DNA of 46,059 nt from Rubripirellula sp. (GTDB lineage Bacteria > Planctomycetota > Planctomycetia > Pirellulales > Pirellulaceae): NCBI GenBank assembly GCA_029213145.1, contig JARGNK010000041.1:1-46059 (forward strand). The letters are read 5' to 3'. The first letter of the stretch is position 1, and each line of letters opens with the position of its first letter. Shown here one piece after another: positions 8,888-18,074 of the stretch. The position numbers and the translations under genes are program-made. Under the pieces are notes generated by a model. That model was not told the origin of the DNA. It searched no databases and saw only the letters and a program-made list of their open reading frames with translations.

Positions 8888-9391
8888 TTATGCCGGTTTC
8901 CACGGTAGACGGCATACACCCCATTGCCCCTGGTTTTCATCAACAGCGACTTCGATCCAATTCAGATGATCACCAAAGGTGGAACGGGTTTTTTCAATTA
9001 CACGCTCAGCGATCACTCTGGCGATTTCTTCGGCGGTGGTATTAATGACTGGTAACATAATGCAATCTTCATTGGGAAAAACCCAGCGGCGGTCTCGGAA
9101 CCGTGCGGTCGTCTCTTTCTCATCGGAGGTGATTTTGATTTCGTCGTGATCGCGAGGCAAAATCACATGATGGTCGAGTGCCTGAGTCTGTTCCAGCACT
9201 GCGTCTCGCAGTGCGATGAAATCGACCACGTAGCGATTTTCGTCCAACGGCCCTTCGACGCTCGCCCGTACGCCGTAGTTGTGCCCATGGATTCGCTCGC
9301 AAATATCACCAGCGAAGGTGATGAAGTGGGCAGCCGAAAAGATAAATTGTTCTTTTTCAACATCAACGCGAAAGCAGGCTTGGCTCATCAT
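8888..9391 (-). CDS. 6-carboxytetrahydropterin/6-pyruvoyltetrahydropterin synthase family (QueD-type motif)
   Basis: This 167-residue protein belongs to the PTPS/QueD family, which converts dihydroneopterin triphosphate in queuosine or pterin synthesis. Zinc ligands are visible in FSAAHF and HGHNY, and the catalytic Cys sits in CERIHGH, the CxxxHGH spacing of QueD (PTPS-I) enzymes. DHH in ALDHHVILP and the terminal Glu region (AVDENQG) are also present. It is longer than E. coli QueD (about 120 residues) because of an insertion around residues 85-115. The start is ATG 9391 or 9388. It lies 4 bp downstream of a CitG-like gene, unlike a normal que cluster, so another pterin pathway (for example tetrahydromethanopterin) is an alternative; queE and queF lie 35 kb away. 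Confidence 0.85.
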   Translation of the reverse strand: MMSQACFRVDVEKEQFIFSAAHFITFAGDICERIHGHNYGVRASVEGPLDENRYVVDFIALRDAVLEQTQALDHHVILPRDHDEIKITSDEKETTARFRDRRWVFPNEDCIMLPVINTTAEEIARVIAERVIEKTRSTFGDHLNWIEVAVDENQGQWGVCRLPWKPA

Positions 9392-9395
9392 CTCG

Positions 9396-10268
9396 TTACA
9401 GGTTGGGGGTTCTAAGTAGGATGTAAAGCGAAGCTGCGATCAGGTCAGCGGTGGTGCCCGGATTCAATCGGTGCGACGGGTCACGGAGGTAATCGTCGAA
9501 ATTTTGGATGCTAGCGGCATCTTCGGCGTCGACCTCAGCGGCACGCAGCCGCACCGCAAAGGCGGCTTCGATACCATTCTTACGAGCGATCAAGCTGTCT
9601 GTCTGATCTCGAAGTAATTGTAGGTGTGCCATTGCGATTCCATTCAGGAGATCGCCGCTCTGATTGATTGAATGCCAGACGATCGGCAAGACTTCTTCAA
9701 ATAGATCAACGAATTCGGTCGCGTATTGCTTGGCAACCCGATCTCGATCCATGGAAAGTCGCATTGCTTCGAGAACATCAACTTCCCCATATACCGCTGC
9801 GATGTCCATCGAGTCGACTTCTCCCAGTCCCCCCGCACCCGCGATTTGAATTGCGCGAAAGATGTTTTGCCCGTCTTGGCCGTCCAGTGATTCGAGGACG
9901 ATGTTGATTGCTGATAACCAATCTTTTGCATTCCGTTGTTTACGTTCAAGGCGGGTCATCAATTCATCAGCGGCGACGAGTGGACCAAGCAATAGCAGGA
10001 TGCCCAAGTTGACATTTGTCTGGGTAAGGCCGTGCGTTTCTTCAACCGCCTTGTAGATACGCTTGGACATTCGCTTCGAATCGCCGTCAAAATGCTTCGC
10101 TGCAATGTCGGCAGCGACAACGAAGTCGAAAAACGTCAAATCTTTGAACGGTCGCCCCGGATAAACATTTCCCACTTTCGGTGCGGTGACCTCTAAAACA
10201 CTCGCCCATCGAACGGCGTCCGCCGGCTTTTGGATTAGTCTTCGAATCGAGTGAAAAGGATCAGTCAT
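9396..10268 (-). CDS. CitG-like protein (triphosphoribosyl-dephospho-CoA synthase family)
   Basis: This 290-residue cytosolic protein resembles the CitG/MdcB family (COG1767): the segment LEVTAPKVGNVYPGRPFKDL with the following FFDFVVAAD corresponds to the family's PKPGLVD...MDFF region, and QTNVNLGILLLLGPL to its helical glycine-rich segment. True CitG makes the prosthetic group of citrate lyase, but no citrate lyase or malonate decarboxylase gene is present. A CitG paralogue (orf5) occurs in the tetrahydromethanopterin-linked C1 gene sets of methylotrophs and planctomycetes, which would fit the adjacent pterin synthase gene. I placed the start at ATG 10268, overlapping the hydrolase stop by 8 bp; a longer frame to 10388 would run inside the hydrolase gene. 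Confidence 0.75.
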   Translation of the reverse strand: MTDPFHSIRRLIQKPADAVRWASVLEVTAPKVGNVYPGRPFKDLTFFDFVVAADIAAKHFDGDSKRMSKRIYKAVEETHGLTQTNVNLGILLLLGPLVAADELMTRLERKQRNAKDWLSAINIVLESLDGQDGQNIFRAIQIAGAGGLGEVDSMDIAAVYGEVDVLEAMRLSMDRDRVAKQYATEFVDLFEEVLPIVWHSINQSGDLLNGIAMAHLQLLRDQTDSLIARKNGIEAAFAVRLRAAEVDAEDAASIQNFDDYLRDPSHRLNPGTTADLIAASLYILLRTPNL

Positions 10269-11163
10269 CGCCGCCGCTCCGAACGGGATCGCTGTTGCGT
10301 TCGGACTCGGCAAAGAAATTTTCGATTCCGTCGAGGACTTCGGCATTCGCGTCTTCCAGCACGTAATGCCCGGCATCCTCGATTTCAATCACCTTGGCTT
10401 CGGGCCAATGTTGTTCGAACCGCCGCAAGCATTCAGGACGAAAGCACCAATCTTTCATTCCCCAGATCAAGGCAGCAGGCATCGCTGACAACTCGCCCAG
10501 TTGTGACTCCAATTTCGCGAGCGTTTCAAAGGTAGGGTGCGAAGGACGCATCGGAATATCACGTACAAAAGCATCAATTGCGACTCGATTCGCCCAGCTG
10601 TCATAGGGCTGCAAGAGTCCGTTGGCGACTTGAGAATCTAAGCGATTTCGGGACATCGCCATTGTAATCGCCGCGCGAGCGAATGCATTGAGTCCGCGGA
10701 CTGCGAGGGGCCCCAAGCCCGGAATCCTGCAAGCCGCAATTCGCCAAGGTAAGTAGGGTGGGGGAAATGCTCCGGTATTCAAAAGCACAATCCGTTCGAA
10801 TTGAGACTTTCGTTCCAGCAGCGTTGCCAAGCCGATTGCACCACCCCAGTCATGGGCAATTAAGGTTACTTTTTGCAAATCAAGCTCATCCAGCAGACCG
10901 ATCAGATTATCCCGATGAGCCGAGAGAGTGTAGGGAAACTGACCGCGCGGCGGCTTGTCGCTTCGCCCGCAGCCAAGGTGGTCGACGGCAATGACGCGGT
11001 ATCGATCCGCGAACCGATCGATAATGGAGCGGTAGTAAAAACTCCAGGTTGGATTCCCATGCACACACAACAACGTTCGTTCGCCGGAACCAACGTCGAG
11101 GTACCTTTGGTGATACGCGCCGACGAGCCGCTCCTGGCTGGAGTATGGAAAGAGTTCTGGCAT
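10261..11163 (-). CDS. Alpha/beta hydrolase of the haloalkane dehalogenase/OleB type
   Basis: This 300-residue protein starts at ATG 11163. HGNPTW (residues 35-40), VDHLGCGRSDKP (60-71) and the nucleophile motif AHDWGG with Asp105 and Trp106 are typical of haloalkane dehalogenases and of the related beta-lactone decarboxylase OleB; Asn37 and Trp106 match halide-binding positions. DAGHYVLED near residue 265 carries the catalytic His. No OleA, OleC or OleD gene is seen nearby, so an olefin pathway is not supported. It overlaps the CitG-like gene by 8 bp and follows the ROK kinase gene by 41 bp, so the genes are probably co-transcribed. The substrate is unknown. Confidence 0.85.
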   Translation of the reverse strand: MPELFPYSSQERLVGAYHQRYLDVGSGERTLLCVHGNPTWSFYYRSIIDRFADRYRVIAVDHLGCGRSDKPPRGQFPYTLSAHRDNLIGLLDELDLQKVTLIAHDWGGAIGLATLLERKSQFERIVLLNTGAFPPPYLPWRIAACRIPGLGPLAVRGLNAFARAAITMAMSRNRLDSQVANGLLQPYDSWANRVAIDAFVRDIPMRPSHPTFETLAKLESQLGELSAMPAALIWGMKDWCFRPECLRRFEQHWPEAKVIEIEDAGHYVLEDANAEVLDGIENFFAESERNSDPVRSGGDD

Positions 11164-11204
11164 TTTGATTTATCAGTGCTAACGCCGGCTAGATTTGAGG
11201 CGTT

Positions 11205-12263
11205 CTAGTTGGTTCCATACGCGTGGTACAACGCACCAATGACCGATGCATGATCACCGCAAATTGAAAACTTGATTTTGACCGAATCGCGAAATCCATC
11301 CAATGCATGATGGAGGTAGGCTTGCTTTGCAGTTTGCAGATAGCGGTCGCGAAGATCACTCGTTAGGTCGCAAACGCCGCCGCCAATGACCAGCAGATCG
11401 TAGTCGCCGATGTAATTGATCATGAGCAGCGAGATCCCCATCGCTCGCGCCTGATCGTCAAATAGTTGCAAGGCCAAGGCGTCACCATCGGCTGCTAATT
11501 CACGCAGTCGCTTCGCTTTGTCTTTCATCGTTCCGGCGACAGAATTCAATGAGTGGTCTCGCCATGTGTCGAGTGATAGGCGATAGCCAAGTTGATGGGT
11601 CAGTGCTGTCAGCGATACTGCCGACTCGGTTGTGCAGTACGCATTGCCAACTTTCAGCTGTTGGTCATGCTCAAAACGGAATGCGTCTGCCGGCAGCATG
11701 AGGTGTCCTGCGTGACCAGCCCGACCTTTCTCTCCACGGATCGTGACACCATCACGAACTTCTCCGCCACCAAATCCGGTTCCAACTGCAACCATGAACA
11801 GAGAAGAGATTTCTGTCGGTTGGGAGTCGGGCGGAAATGAAATTTCGGACCATTGGATATTTCCGGTTCGCGCTGCATATTCCCCTAGTGCGGCGGCTTG
11901 ACCATCTCCCACGTAGGTTACTGGAACGTTGCTGGCGAGGCTGGCAAACGCTTCTTCCAGCTTAACGCGAATCGGACACCGATCCCATTGTTGTGGATCA
12001 AGATTTGGTGTCTGCAGCAGCACGCCGTCTAGTGTCGCCGGGCCAGGCGTTGCCAGTGCGATGGAGCGAACTTCGTTGGGGTGATGCCCCAATTGGTCCA
12101 GGGTCTGTGCGATTTGATCGACGATGTTTCCGGTTGTGGTTGCCGGACCGTCCTCGCTGCAGGTTGGAAATTGTTCGCCAACGCGCAGCACGTTTCGTTG
12201 CTCGTCACCAACCGAAATTGTGGTTGTTGTTCCGCCAACATCCACACCGACAAACAACGTCAC
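11205..12263 (-). CDS. ROK family sugar kinase
   Basis: This 352-residue cytosolic protein has the ROK/ASKHA fold: the phosphate-1 loop VGVDVGGTTTT at residues 5-15, a catalytic Asp in YVGDGQAAALGEYA, the phosphate-2 loop VGTGFGGG and the C-terminal adenosine motif LLVIGGGV. The usual ROK zinc motif (CxCGxxGC) is not conserved; the corresponding region reads GNAYCTTESAVS and keeps only one Cys. Glucokinase is the commonest activity in this family, but the missing zinc site makes the substrate uncertain. The start is a GTG at 12263, preceded by a G-rich stretch. It is the first gene of a minus-strand cluster running to 8888. Confidence 0.85.
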   Translation of the reverse strand: MTLFVGVDVGGTTTTISVGDEQRNVLRVGEQFPTCSEDGPATTTGNIVDQIAQTLDQLGHHPNEVRSIALATPGPATLDGVLLQTPNLDPQQWDRCPIRVKLEEAFASLASNVPVTYVGDGQAAALGEYAARTGNIQWSEISFPPDSQPTEISSLFMVAVGTGFGGGEVRDGVTIRGEKGRAGHAGHLMLPADAFRFEHDQQLKVGNAYCTTESAVSLTALTHQLGYRLSLDTWRDHSLNSVAGTMKDKAKRLRELAADGDALALQLFDDQARAMGISLLMINYIGDYDLLVIGGGVCDLTSDLRDRYLQTAKQAYLHHALDGFRDSVKIKFSICGDHASVIGALYHAYGTN

Positions 12264-12404
12264 GCCACTTCATCCCCCGCGTATGAATCGTCCACGGCCA
12301 ATAGTTTGGCGTAAATCGATGTTTGACGCGATAGGGTGCGGCGGATTGTGAGAGTGAGCCCGCTGGCGGGCGTTGTAAATTCAAGGCATGCCAAAGATCC
12401 CACC

Positions 12405-12462
12405 AAAACAGAGCACTGGCTTCAAAACAGAGCACTGGCTTCAAAAACAGAGCACTGGCGTC
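12405..12462. repeat. Three tandem copies of a 19-20 bp unit
   Basis: AAAACAGAGCACTGGCTTC occurs at 12405-12423 and 12424-12442, followed by a 20-bp variant (extra A, G for T) at 12443-12462. The array lies in the 214-bp gap upstream of the ROK gene and just beyond the stop of the kinase-Hsp70 gene. It is non-coding as far as I can see. Confidence 0.9.
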
Positions 12463-12477
12463 AAACGCTGTCCACAG

Positions 12478-15066
12478 CTACCGCTTTGACATTAGCCCGT
12501 CGAGCCATTCGGTCCACTCTGAAACTCTTTCATCCGAGAGCGGAGGATCGGGGAGAGAACGGAGGCGTTTGCTTCCTAGCGAGCCGGCTTCTTGGGCACG
12601 AACCGTCAGGAGGCCATTGAAATCTAATTCGAATCCAATCATTCGGGTGGCTGGATTCGACTCATTGACTTGGAAAGCATAGCGTCCCAAGGAATGCCAA
12701 TCGTTGCCATCGATGCCGGACGATTCCACGAGTGAGAGTGTCATTGAATCACGCTCTTTACCGACAGTCAGACGCCGATTGGTTCGTGCGGGAAGCCCCG
12801 TTCCACGGGGAATAATGGGTAAAATCCTGCGGCGATTTTTAGCGTCTTCGACGACAATTCCGATGCTCTGGCCCGAAACGATTCGAGGCGGTTTGGCAAA
12901 ATCGCCACGGCCCGGTAATTCGGAAGCAACACATGCGGCGGCTCCTCGGGCTGCATCGGAGCGGTCGAGCGAACGACAGGTGACATCGTGCGGTGTATCA
13001 CGCAGAACGGCGTCTCGCACCGTTGGCATTCTCATTAGGGGGCCTTGGGTGAAGCAGAGCTCGACCTCGTCGATTCCGACATCGGCTGCCTCACAAGCTT
13101 GGCTGATTGCTTGTCGAACGCCAGCTGCCAATTCCTCACAGCGTTGAAGCCAATGCCGACGGTCGATCTTAACGGAAAGCATCTTTCCGCTGCGTTGTAT
13201 TTTAATTTTGACGTTGGGCATTAAGAGCATTGAGTTCATCGCCCTTTCACAGGCAATTTGCAGTCTGGCTCCGTATCGTGATATTTCTCGGGGGTCGAAC
13301 CCATATTCCTTCAGAAACGCATCGGCTGCCATGTCGACTAAGCGTTGGAGCCACGGCAGTGTTCCTGTATGCCAATGTCCACGCTTGGAAAGCTGATGCA
13401 GTCTGGTTGAATCCCAGCGAAATAAGGCCACGTTAGTCGCTTGCCCAGAAACTCCGACGAATAAAATCGGTTTCCCCACACCCCGCTGCGAGGCAATTAA
13501 CGTTTTGTCGAGGATCGCGGTCGTTTCCGAATCGATCACTAAAGACTGGGCCAGTGCGACTGAACGATCAACCAAACGGACTGACGTCAGGCCGGCGATC
13601 TTGGCCGCCTGCAGAACGCTTCGCCGATGCAATTGATCGTAAGACCCTGGAACGGTGATGGCGGTCGCCAGCGGTGGAGGCCCGTCTGGCCAACTGTTCT
13701 TCACCATTTGACGAAACAGCATCGCGAGCAGAACTTCGGGCGGGCATTGCCGGCCTGCGATTTCACGTTCGACTAACAGTTTGCCGATGTAAATCGGAAT
13801 TGAATGTGCGAGGTTTTGCGGTTGCTCCATGCGGCGATCCATCGCGGCACTGCCGAGCACCAGTTCGTTGTCGTGACTCGCGACCGCCATGCGAAAGATT
13901 GGTTGGTCCGGTCCACCGGCGGTCAATCCACTGACTTCGCCTTCGGATGACGCTTTGGCGGCAGCGGAATAAAACATCCCAAAATCGATCCCCAGCACAT
14001 CACTGGTGGTTGCCATCGTCGATCCACCTGAAATGGTGCTCGATTCAACCGTGGTACGGCGCTGCTTGGTGAATTCTGTCATCCACATTGGGGCTTCGTC
14101 ATCACTGCTGTAAGCGTTGAGATCGTCGATGACCTCGTCCAGTGATGCGTAACGTTCATCCGGTGACTTGGCCATCATGCGATTGAAAATCGTTGCCAAG
14201 CCCAAGTCGACATCGTCGCGAACCTGCATTAGGTCGGGGATCTCGCCGTGGCGATGCCCATTGACCAAGTCGAGATACTCGCCGGTAAACGGGGGCCGTC
14301 CGGTCAACAGAAAGTAAAACGTGGCTCCCAGTGAATAAATGTCTCCTCGGGAATCGGGGCTACTGGAATCTTCCAATTGCTCCGGCGACATGAACGGCAG
14401 GGTTCCTACCAAACGGCCTTTTTTCTTCTGCTCGTCTTTGGCGTTGTCTTCTGTCAGATCTTGATGAATCAAACTAGCATTGCTGATGGTCGCCAAGCCG
14501 AGATCGAGAACTTTAATCGTGCCGTCCACTGACCGCATCAGGTTGCCTGGTTTGACATCGCGGTGAACGATGCCGGCGCGGTGGGCGTGCAGCAATCCGA
14601 GGGCGGCTTGGCGAATGATCGCAGCGGCTTGGCCGACCGAAAACGGCCCCTCCTTCGCGACGATTTGGCTGAGCGTGTCACCATCGATGAACTCCATCGC
14701 CAAGTAATGCACCCCACCCACTTCTCCCGCATCAAATGCGGTCACAATGTTTGGATGCATCACCCGTGAAGCCGTCCGGACTTCCTGATAAAAACGGTCG
14801 ACCGAACGCTTATCCTGCATTCGTTCCAGTGGCAGCGTCTTAATCGCAACGATTCGCTGCATCCGAACGTGCTCGGCCAGATAGACTTGCCCCATACCCC
14901 CCGAGCCGATTAAGCGTTTGATCTCATAATCCCCGACCTCCTTGGGGATCTCGCCTCCCATTGGAGTCCCGTTGACCTCGATTCCCTCGTCATTCTCATC
15001 GACGCTAAAAATATCTCGCGTCGGAGCGTCGGCAATCGGATAGTTGTCAGAGGATGAGTCAGTCAC
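12478..15066 (-). CDS. Serine/threonine protein kinase fused to a degenerate Hsp70-like module
   Basis: This 862-residue protein has two modules. Residues about 47-318 are a Hanks-type kinase: glycine loop GSGGMG (54-59), Lys76 in VAIK, Glu95, HRDVKPGN (168-175), DLG (188-190, replacing DFG) and SPEQ. Residues 357-862 resemble Hsp70/DnaK: GIDFGMFYSAA (359-369) matches the phosphate-1 loop, ITVPGSYDQLHRR (470-482) and AAKIAGL match the nucleotide-binding domain, and FELDFNGLLTVRAQ (812-825) matches the substrate-binding beta domain. The phosphate-2 loop, normally DLGGGT, is VGVSGQAT (537-544), so ATPase activity is doubtful. No membrane helix is evident between the modules. The start is GTG 15066; no Shine-Dalgarno is visible. 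The target is unknown. Confidence 0.88.
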   Translation of the reverse strand: MTDSSSDNYPIADAPTRDIFSVDENDEGIEVNGTPMGGEIPKEVGDYEIKRLIGSGGMGQVYLAEHVRMQRIVAIKTLPLERMQDKRSVDRFYQEVRTASRVMHPNIVTAFDAGEVGGVHYLAMEFIDGDTLSQIVAKEGPFSVGQAAAIIRQAALGLLHAHRAGIVHRDVKPGNLMRSVDGTIKVLDLGLATISNASLIHQDLTEDNAKDEQKKKGRLVGTLPFMSPEQLEDSSSPDSRGDIYSLGATFYFLLTGRPPFTGEYLDLVNGHRHGEIPDLMQVRDDVDLGLATIFNRMMAKSPDERYASLDEVIDDLNAYSSDDEAPMWMTEFTKQRRTTVESSTISGGSTMATTSDVLGIDFGMFYSAAAKASSEGEVSGLTAGGPDQPIFRMAVASHDNELVLGSAAMDRRMEQPQNLAHSIPIYIGKLLVEREIAGRQCPPEVLLAMLFRQMVKNSWPDGPPPLATAITVPGSYDQLHRRSVLQAAKIAGLTSVRLVDRSVALAQSLVIDSETTAILDKTLIASQRGVGKPILFVGVSGQATNVALFRWDSTRLHQLSKRGHWHTGTLPWLQRLVDMAADAFLKEYGFDPREISRYGARLQIACERAMNSMLLMPNVKIKIQRSGKMLSVKIDRRHWLQRCEELAAGVRQAISQACEAADVGIDEVELCFTQGPLMRMPTVRDAVLRDTPHDVTCRSLDRSDAARGAAACVASELPGRGDFAKPPRIVSGQSIGIVVEDAKNRRRILPIIPRGTGLPARTNRRLTVGKERDSMTLSLVESSGIDGNDWHSLGRYAFQVNESNPATRMIGFELDFNGLLTVRAQEAGSLGSKRLRSLPDPPLSDERVSEWTEWLDGLMSKR

Positions 15067-15298
15067 AATTTCAGCTAGCGATTCGTCTAGTTAGCTAGGT
15101 CTTTGGTAGTTCTGGCTTCTGCGGGATCGCAGACCGGTTGGGTAGGAGCAAAGCCCGGGTATTATAGGCAGCGTTTTAGCGTCCTCTCTTATCAATTTCG
15201 AGGGGCAAGTCACATTTAACGGAATGGGACCGGAGTCTGGGTGGCAGTCCTCTTGCGACCGTGCTTTGCCGTTCTAATTCACATAACACGCACAATCG
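15067..15298. promoter_or_regulatory. Divergent intergenic region (kinase-Hsp70 / hemC)
   Basis: These 232 bp separate divergent genes and so should contain promoters for both. I could not pick out -35/-10 pairs or operators with confidence. Confidence 0.4.
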
Positions 15299-16225
15299 AT
15301 GAAAACACTACGAATCGCGACCCGACAAAGCCCCCTGGCACTTTGGCAGGCCGAACATGTTGCTGCACTGCTGAAAAAACAAGGTTTCCCGAGCGTGATC
15401 GTACCGCTGGTCAGTCGCGGTGATGTCGATATGACCCCGATTGATGGGACTCGACAAGTCGGCATGTTCACCAAGCGTATTCAACAGGCTCTGTTGCAGG
15501 ATGAAGGTGATATCGCGGTCCATTCTTTGAAAGATCTTCCGACAGAAGTCGATCCTCGTCTTCGCTTGGCTGCCGTCCCCCCGCGAGAGACCGTCGTCGA
15601 TTGCTTGGTCTCCACCGCCGCCTGGAGCTTGGACCAGCTGCCCGACCAAGCGAAAATCGGAACCGGCAGTCGCCGACGGGGGGCCCAATTGTTGAGTATT
15701 CGACCTGACTTAAACATTTTGCCAATTCGTGGAAACGTGCAGACTCGGCTTGCTAAGCTTGAGGCGGGAGAATTTGATGCCATCATGCTGGCAGAAGCGG
15801 GGTTACTCCGTTTGCAGATGGACGACTTGGCACGCAGCCAGTTATCGCTGAAGGATATGTTGCCTGCACCCGGGCAGGGGGCGTTGGGCATCGAGGTACG
15901 GAGTGATGACGACGATGCGAATCAAGCGTTGGCGAAATTGGATAACCCAGCAGCACGTGCTGCAATTACAGCGGAACGCTACCTGTTGGCTGCTTTGCAT
16001 GGGGGATGCCTCGCGCCGATCGCAGCATTTGCTGAAATTGAGGCTGATCGATTTCGGCTCCGTGCCGTCGTGCTCCGGGGCGACGGAAGCGAACGGCTTG
16101 ATGAAAGCGAATCGATTCCCTGGAATGTGGAAAATCCCATCGGTTGTGGGGAACAGATCGCCGAGTTAGTCACTAATCGGCTCGTCGAAAGCGGTGCTCG
16201 GGAGCTGATCAAGGCAGAGCGATAG
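15299..16225 (+). CDS. hemC: Porphobilinogen deaminase (hydroxymethylbilane synthase)
   Basis: This cytosolic enzyme joins four porphobilinogen units into hydroxymethylbilane in tetrapyrrole synthesis. The 308-residue length is normal. Family signatures are [17 protein letters not shown] at the N-terminus, [31 protein letters not shown] and [10 protein letters not shown]. The dipyrromethane cofactor would attach to Cys237 in [13 protein letters not shown] 15299 gives exactly the usual N-terminus; no clear ribosome binding site precedes it. No other heme gene is adjacent. Confidence 0.97.
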   Translation: MKTLRIATRQSPLALWQAEHVAALLKKQGFPSVIVPLVSRGDVDMTPIDGTRQVGMFTKRIQQALLQDEGDIAVHSLKDLPTEVDPRLRLAAVPPRETVVDCLVSTAAWSLDQLPDQAKIGTGSRRRGAQLLSIRPDLNILPIRGNVQTRLAKLEAGEFDAIMLAEAGLLRLQMDDLARSQLSLKDMLPAPGQGALGIEVRSDDDDANQALAKLDNPAARAAITAERYLLAALHGGCLAPIAAFAEIEADRFRLRAVVLRGDGSERLDESESIPWNVENPIGCGEQIAELVTNRLVESGARELIKAER

Positions 16226-16817
16226 AGTTCAAGCGATTCGGCCCCAGCGTGTGTTTATCCGGGAATGAACGACTTCATAGCTGGTAAGCTTCACAGCAAT
16301 TAAGTTTGGCGTTTTCGTGGGGATCGCGTGCGTTTCAACTTGCAGGTGCTTACGCGTTCAGCGTGCGTCAACTTTGTTCAACTTTGATCAACTTTTTTCG
16401 CAGTGTTTGCCTGCTTCCAGAGGCGGCCCCGGCGGCATCCATCTTTCGCTTCGCCTTTCCTGCAGCTTCGAAGCCGATTTTGGGGCGTGACTCTCTGCGT
16501 CGGCAAACTTCCTGCGCGGATGCGGTTGTGGGCCTTCATCGTCAGAAAGTTTGTAAGCTCCATGGATCTACGCCTGCTCAACTGTTAGCTGGAGGCGCGC
16601 CAAAGACCTGAGACGCGTGGCGCAGGAAATGTCTTCCCGAAATGGTTTAAAAAATCGAGAAAGCCAACAGATTAAACAACGGGCAATTGCCTAGCTTGCC
16701 TAATCTGCCTCGGGTCAATCGCGGCTGCCGTTGGTTGTTCGGTACCTTTTCAGAAATTGGCATCTACCAATCCGACCTGCATCACCACCGCTTCAGCTTG
16801 GAGCAAGGGAACCAGCT
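16226..16817. other. Intergenic region, no gene supported
   Basis: About 590 bp lie between hemC and the next gene. Short open frames exist on both strands but have no recognisable content. The only distinct element is a short periodic repeat: TCAACTTT occurs three times at 10-bp spacing within 16369-16396. Confidence 0.5.
16369..16396. repeat. Three TCAACTTT copies at 10-bp intervals
   Basis: TCAACTTT appears at 10-bp (one helical turn) spacing, with a related TTCAACTT about 35 bp upstream. It lies about 145 bp after hemC and 420 bp before the next gene. It may be a same-face protein-binding array or chance; no function is shown. Confidence 0.5.
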
Positions 16818-17771
16818 ATGGCAAAGACAGAATTCCAGCCGAGCCGACGTTACGTTGATATGTGGGCCCTACCCGGGATCCATGTTAGCAACATCGAAGT
16901 GTTGCAAAAATTGAAATCAGCAGATTCCAAGCACTTTAACACGCACATGGATGTCGTTGGAACGGTCTCCGAACAGGATGTGGAATCGGGAGATTGGGAG
17001 CAGACCCACATGGTTGGATTACGGACCGACATCTGGAGCGCAGATGAAAAGGAGATGCAGGACACTTTAAAATTGATGCAGCGTCAACGACGGCGGGCGC
17101 TCAAATCAAAGATCAAAAAGAGTGGTCGGTTGAATGAGAAGCAGCGCGCGACATTGAACGAGCAGCTTGATGCAGACCAAATCATGAATACCCAAGCAGG
17201 CGATATTGAAGCTCGCCGAATGGTCCTAAAGTTATTCAAAACGACGTCAAACCGCGTTCGATGGTGCGGAACGATCGAACAAGTAACGACGACCGAGATT
17301 CAGCATTCGATTGGATCGAACCGAGCCCTATTGTCGATGGCCGTAATGCTGCCGCGAACACAAATCGTCACGCACGTTCAGCAAAACCATCGTACTTGGC
17401 GGATTCCCGCGGTGTTCAGTGCCGGATTTTATCACGACGAGAGAATGTGGCACTTGATTTTGCGTCGCCGCTGGCTTTCACTCGGAGCCGATTTTGACAT
17501 CGAAATCGATGGTGAACAGATTGGCGACGTTGATGGTCGCGTGGTGTCATTCGGATCAGATAGTTACATCAATTTGGGAAACCATCCGCTTGCCGGCAAT
17601 ACGCACTTCATGAATTTGTTGACACTCTTCACTGCGAGCGTTGGCTACCACAAAGCAATGCGACGGAGTGTTCGACAACGGGTTGATGCAGCATTCTCGG
17701 GCAATGCGCATTTGCATCCCATCGATGATGATGAATTGCGTTTGCGTCACAACGGCCGAGCTGCTGCCTGA
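16818..17771 (+). CDS. Uncharacterised protein with a possible LURP-one/Tubby-like C-terminal segment
   Basis: I do not recognise this 317-residue protein as a named family. It has no signal peptide or membrane helix, so it is probably cytosolic. Residues about 75-135 are helical and highly charged (QRQRRRALKSKIKKSG). Near residues 220-265 the pattern HLILRRRWLSLGADFDIEI followed by IGDVDGRVVSFGSDSYINLG resembles the beta hairpin repeats of LURP-one-related proteins, which are also short basic-strand, SLG.DF, V.G...S proteins; this likeness is by eye only. I chose ATG 16818 (preceded by AAGGGA); a longer frame begins at 16731 but its residues look non-coding. Single gene, no operon partner. 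Confidence 0.7.
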   Translation: MAKTEFQPSRRYVDMWALPGIHVSNIEVLQKLKSADSKHFNTHMDVVGTVSEQDVESGDWEQTHMVGLRTDIWSADEKEMQDTLKLMQRQRRRALKSKIKKSGRLNEKQRATLNEQLDADQIMNTQAGDIEARRMVLKLFKTTSNRVRWCGTIEQVTTTEIQHSIGSNRALLSMAVMLPRTQIVTHVQQNHRTWRIPAVFSAGFYHDERMWHLILRRRWLSLGADFDIEIDGEQIGDVDGRVVSFGSDSYINLGNHPLAGNTHFMNLLTLFTASVGYHKAMRRSVRQRVDAAFSGNAHLHPIDDDELRLRHNGRAAA

Positions 17772-18074
17772 GTTGAAGCTCTAGCATCATCTGCATGACA
17801 GCAACGGGTGTTGTGCAGCCCAGCGCGATGTTCGTACTCCGCACCTCGTTTATCCACAATCCAGCCTGGCTTCAGAAGTATTCGGCCTCCCCTGAGGCGT
17901 CGGCTTATGCTGGCTCGCTGTTTGGTCGGTGCGGGTCGGATCCGATTCATGGTCGATGTGGATGAGCGGTTTCGCCCGTTGACGGTGGATCGCCGTGTTC
18001 GCTTCGGGTGGATGAAATCATGTATGCTTGAGGGACGAGCCTCACTCCCTTGTTTTCCACTGTAAGATCCGAGA
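17772..18074. other. Intergenic region, nothing recognised
   Basis: These 303 bp lie between two plus-strand genes. No gene, hairpin or repeat stands out; the promoter of the downstream dehydrogenase gene probably lies here. Confidence 0.5.
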
